DNA of 7,070 nt from Alphaproteobacteria bacterium (GTDB lineage: Bacteria; Pseudomonadota; Alphaproteobacteria; Micavibrionales; SZUA-601), in NCBI GenBank assembly GCA_028290805.1, contig JAQGJA010000168.1, positions 1-7,070 of the forward strand. Direction: 5' to 3'. Positions 5,021-7,070 of this stretch are shown piece after piece (the first letter of the stretch is position 1; each line of letters opens with the position of its first letter). Both the position numbers and the translations under genes were made by a program. The notes below the pieces were generated by a model that did not search any database, was not told the origin of the DNA, and worked only from the letters and a program-made list of their open reading frames with translations.

Positions 5021-6169
5021 ATGATGGAATCCCTGTTAATGATCCCCCGCTATGCGATTCCTTTTCTGCTGGTCCTCAGCGTGCTGGTTTTCGTGCATGA
5101 AATGGGACATTACCTTGTCGCGCGTTTATGCGGCGTCCGCGTCGAAGCATTTTCCATCGGTTTCGGCAAAAAGCTTTTTGGCTTTACGGACAAGCACGGC
5201 ACGAACTGGAAAATATGCATGATCCCGCTGGGCGGCTACGTGCAGATGTTCGGCGATGCCGACCCGACCAGTTCCAAAGTCAGCGTCGACGAGATCCAGG
5301 TCATGTCGCCGGAACAGAGAAAAGAAGCCTTTTTCTTTAAACCGGTCTGGCAGCGCGCTTTAATCGTTTTTGCAGGTCCTGCCATCAATTTCCTCTACGC
5401 GCTTGTCGTCATGTCCATCCTGTTTGCCGTGCAGGGACAAATTTATGCCCCCGCTGAAGTGGGCGGCCTGGTCGAAGACGGTCCTGCAGCAAAAGCCGGT
5501 TTTGAACTGGGCGATAAAGTCCTGTCCATCAACGGCGTGCCGCTCGAAAGTTTCCAGGAATTGCAGCGCCAGGTGGGGATCAATCTGGGCACGGAAATGG
5601 TTTTCCAGGTCCAGCGCAAGGATCAGCAGCTGACCTTGAAAACCATGCCCGGCGTTTTGGAACAGGAAGATAATTTCGGCTTCAAGCACCGCGTCGGCCG
5701 CATCGGCGTCATGTCCGTCGGCAACACGGCGATAAAGAAACACACGCCGGGTTCGGCCGTCATCGCCGCAGCAGAAGATATGTGGTCGATGACCCTTGCA
5801 ACTTTGCGCGCCATGGGCCAAATGATAACCGGCGTGCGCAGCACGGATGAATTGGGCGGCGTGATCCGCATAGGCGCCTATGCTAAGGAATTTTCCGATG
5901 CCGGTGCCTTATCCTTACTGATGTTCTCGGCGCTGATCTCGATCAATCTGGGCCTGATCAATCTGTTTCCCATTCCTCTTTTGGATGGCGGGCATTTATT
6001 GTTCTATTTCTATGAAGCCATTGCGGGGCGTCCAATGCCGGAAAAACTCCGCATGGCCGGGCTCAAGCTCGGCTATATTCTGGTTGTGACCCTGATGATT
6101 TATGCGACATTCAATGACCTGTTGCAGCTTAAAGTATTCGACTTCATTGCAGCAAAGCTTGGCTCATAA
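5021..6169 (+). CDS. rseP: RseP/MmpA-type site-2 zinc metalloprotease
   Basis: Intramembrane protease (M50 family) of the inner membrane that cleaves transmembrane segments, such as anti-sigma factors after a first cut and leftover signal peptides; in Caulobacter the homologue MmpA degrades PodJ. The zinc motif HEMGH is at 26-30 in the first membrane helix, and the second metal-binding element NLFPIPLLDGGH is at 314-325 with Asp322. IPLGGYVQMFGD (about 68-79) is the conserved membrane-associated beta loop. A second helix lies at about 112-136, and the last at about 350-366. One PDZ domain (about 138-210, with VEDGPAAKAGFELGDKVLSI) is visible; E. coli RseP has two and is about 450 residues, whereas 382 fits the alphaproteobacterial form. 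Starts at 5021, 5024 and 5039 are all possible, with GAGG favouring the first two. Its stop overlaps the bamA start by one base, coupling protease and outer-membrane assembly. Confidence 0.97.
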   Translation: MMESLLMIPRYAIPFLLVLSVLVFVHEMGHYLVARLCGVRVEAFSIGFGKKLFGFTDKHGTNWKICMIPLGGYVQMFGDADPTSSKVSVDEIQVMSPEQRKEAFFFKPVWQRALIVFAGPAINFLYALVVMSILFAVQGQIYAPAEVGGLVEDGPAAKAGFELGDKVLSINGVPLESFQELQRQVGINLGTEMVFQVQRKDQQLTLKTMPGVLEQEDNFGFKHRVGRIGVMSVGNTAIKKHTPGSAVIAAAEDMWSMTLATLRAMGQMITGVRSTDELGGVIRIGAYAKEFSDAGALSLLMFSALISINLGLINLFPIPLLDGGHLLFYFYEAIAGRPMPEKLRMAGLKLGYILVVTLMIYATFNDLLQLKVFDFIAAKLGS

Positions 6170-7070
6170 TGCGCAACTCTTTTTTCCTTGCCCTTGTTAC
6201 CGTTTTCTGTCTCGCATTTTCCCTGCCGGCATCGGCCCAGGAAAGCGCCCGCATCGCCACCGTCCGCGTCCAAGGCGTCGAACGGATCGAGCCTGCCACA
6301 GTTTTATCCTATATGACGGTCCGCCCGGGCGACAGTTTCGACCCGGTTGGGATTAATGACTCGCTCAAGGCGCTTTTTGCCACCGGGTATTTTTCCGATG
6401 TTTCTTTTATGCGCGAAGGTGACGGTCTTGTCGTGCGCGTGGTCGAAAACCCGATCATCAACGAGATCGCCTTTGAAGGCAACGACCAGGTCAAGGATGA
6501 AGATTTAGCCAATGAAACCCAGCTGAAACCGCGCCTTGTTTATACCCGCGCCAAGGTCCAGGAAGATGTGCAGCGTCTGCTGCAGATTTATCGCCGCCTG
6601 GGCAATTATGCCGCGACCATCGATCCAAAAATCATCAAGCTTGACCAGAACCGCGTCAATTTGGTTTACGAGATCCGCGAAGGTGAAAAGACCAAGGTCC
6701 GCACGATCAAATTTGTCGGCAATAGCCAGTTTTCCGATGATACCTTACAAGGCGCAATCCAGACCAAGGAAGCGCGCTGGTACCGGTTTTTAAGTTCGGA
6801 TGATAATTTCGACCAGGATCGCGTCGCCTATGACGAAGAATTGCTGCGCAAATTCTATCTTTCAAAAGGCTATGCCGATTTCAGCGTGAAATCATCCATC
6901 GCCGAATTGACGCCGGACCAAAAGGATTTCTTTGTCACCTTCACGATTAATGAAGGCAAACGCTATCAATTCGGCAAGGTCGAGATTAACAACAAACTCC
7001 AGGGCGTCGATACCACAACCCTGCAGCCGGTTTTGAAGACAAAACAGCGTTCCTGGTATAATGCCGAACA
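6169..7070 (+). CDS. bamA: Outer-membrane protein assembly factor BamA, 3' end missing
   Basis: BamA is the central beta-barrel of the BAM complex that folds and inserts outer-membrane proteins; its periplasmic POTRA repeats receive substrates and accessory lipoproteins. The frame stays open from the ATG at 6169 to the window edge (300 complete codons). Residues 1-23 form a signal peptide with cleavage after ASA. POTRA1 covers about 27-95 (IATVRVQGVERIEPATVLSY, then LFATGYFSDV), POTRA2 about 96-176 (INEIAFEGNDQVKDEDL), and POTRA3 about 177-266 (VRTIKFVGNSQFSD, then FYLSKGYADF), with POTRA4 beginning at about 267 (YQFGKVEI). The remaining POTRA repeats and the barrel lie beyond the window. The ATG overlaps the rseP stop as TAATG, and no strong Shine-Dalgarno precedes it, so translation is probably coupled. 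The rseP-bamA order is conserved in proteobacteria. TamA shares the fold, but the position and POTRA sequence favour BamA. Confidence 0.97.
   Translation, partial: MRNSFFLALVTVFCLAFSLPASAQESARIATVRVQGVERIEPATVLSYMTVRPGDSFDPVGINDSLKALFATGYFSDVSFMREGDGLVVRVVENPIINEIAFEGNDQVKDEDLANETQLKPRLVYTRAKVQEDVQRLLQIYRRLGNYAATIDPKIIKLDQNRVNLVYEIREGEKTKVRTIKFVGNSQFSDDTLQGAIQTKEARWYRFLSSDDNFDQDRVAYDEELLRKFYLSKGYADFSVKSSIAELTPDQKDFFVTFTINEGKRYQFGKVEINNKLQGVDTTTLQPVLKTKQRSWYNAE

Noticed and set aside
1..7070. CRISPR array, insertion sequence, tRNA or phage genes
   Set aside because: No regularly spaced repeats, transposase or integrase motifs, terminal inverted repeats or tRNA cloverleaf were seen; nearly all bases belong to conserved genes.

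Overview
The window is a core housekeeping cluster from a bacterium, most likely an alphaproteobacterium. All genes are on the + strand in the order rpsB (3' part) - tsf - [secreted hypothetical] - pyrH - frr - uppS - cdsA - rseP - bamA (5' part). That order is the familiar alphaproteobacterial one, and the signatures (EF-Ts C-terminus, UppS RTSGEQR, a short RseP with one PDZ domain) fit that class. I cannot name a genus. Base composition is moderately GC-rich, and coding density is very high.

Layout: 1-755 carries the 3' part of rpsB (ribosomal protein S2) with a long low-complexity tail. 758-1678 is tsf (EF-Ts), two bases after rpsB. 1726-2187 encodes an unrecognised 153-residue protein with a signal peptide, more AT-rich than its neighbours, sitting where tsf and pyrH are normally adjacent. 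2194-2916 is pyrH (UMP kinase) and 2931-3485 is frr (ribosome recycling factor). A 117-base leader with small inverted repeats then precedes uppS (3603-4316), which abuts cdsA (4317-4937). An 83-base gap with a candidate sigma-70-type promoter leads to rseP (5021-6169), whose stop overlaps the start of bamA (6169 to the window end).

Functionally the first part serves translation (S2, EF-Ts, RRF) and pyrimidine nucleotide supply (UMP kinase). The second part serves the envelope: undecaprenyl diphosphate for cell-wall carriers (UppS), CDP-diacylglycerol for phospholipids (CdsA), intramembrane proteolysis (RseP) and outer-membrane protein assembly (BamA).

Two departures from the usual arrangement stand out: the secreted hypothetical inserted between tsf and pyrH, and the absence of dxr, which in many alphaproteobacteria lies between cdsA and rseP. 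No mobile element, CRISPR array, tRNA or rRNA was seen, and no gene on the - strand is convincing. No stretch over 300 bases lacks a gene. I see no clearly new multi-gene system here; the most useful leads are the inserted gene and the cdsA-rseP junction.
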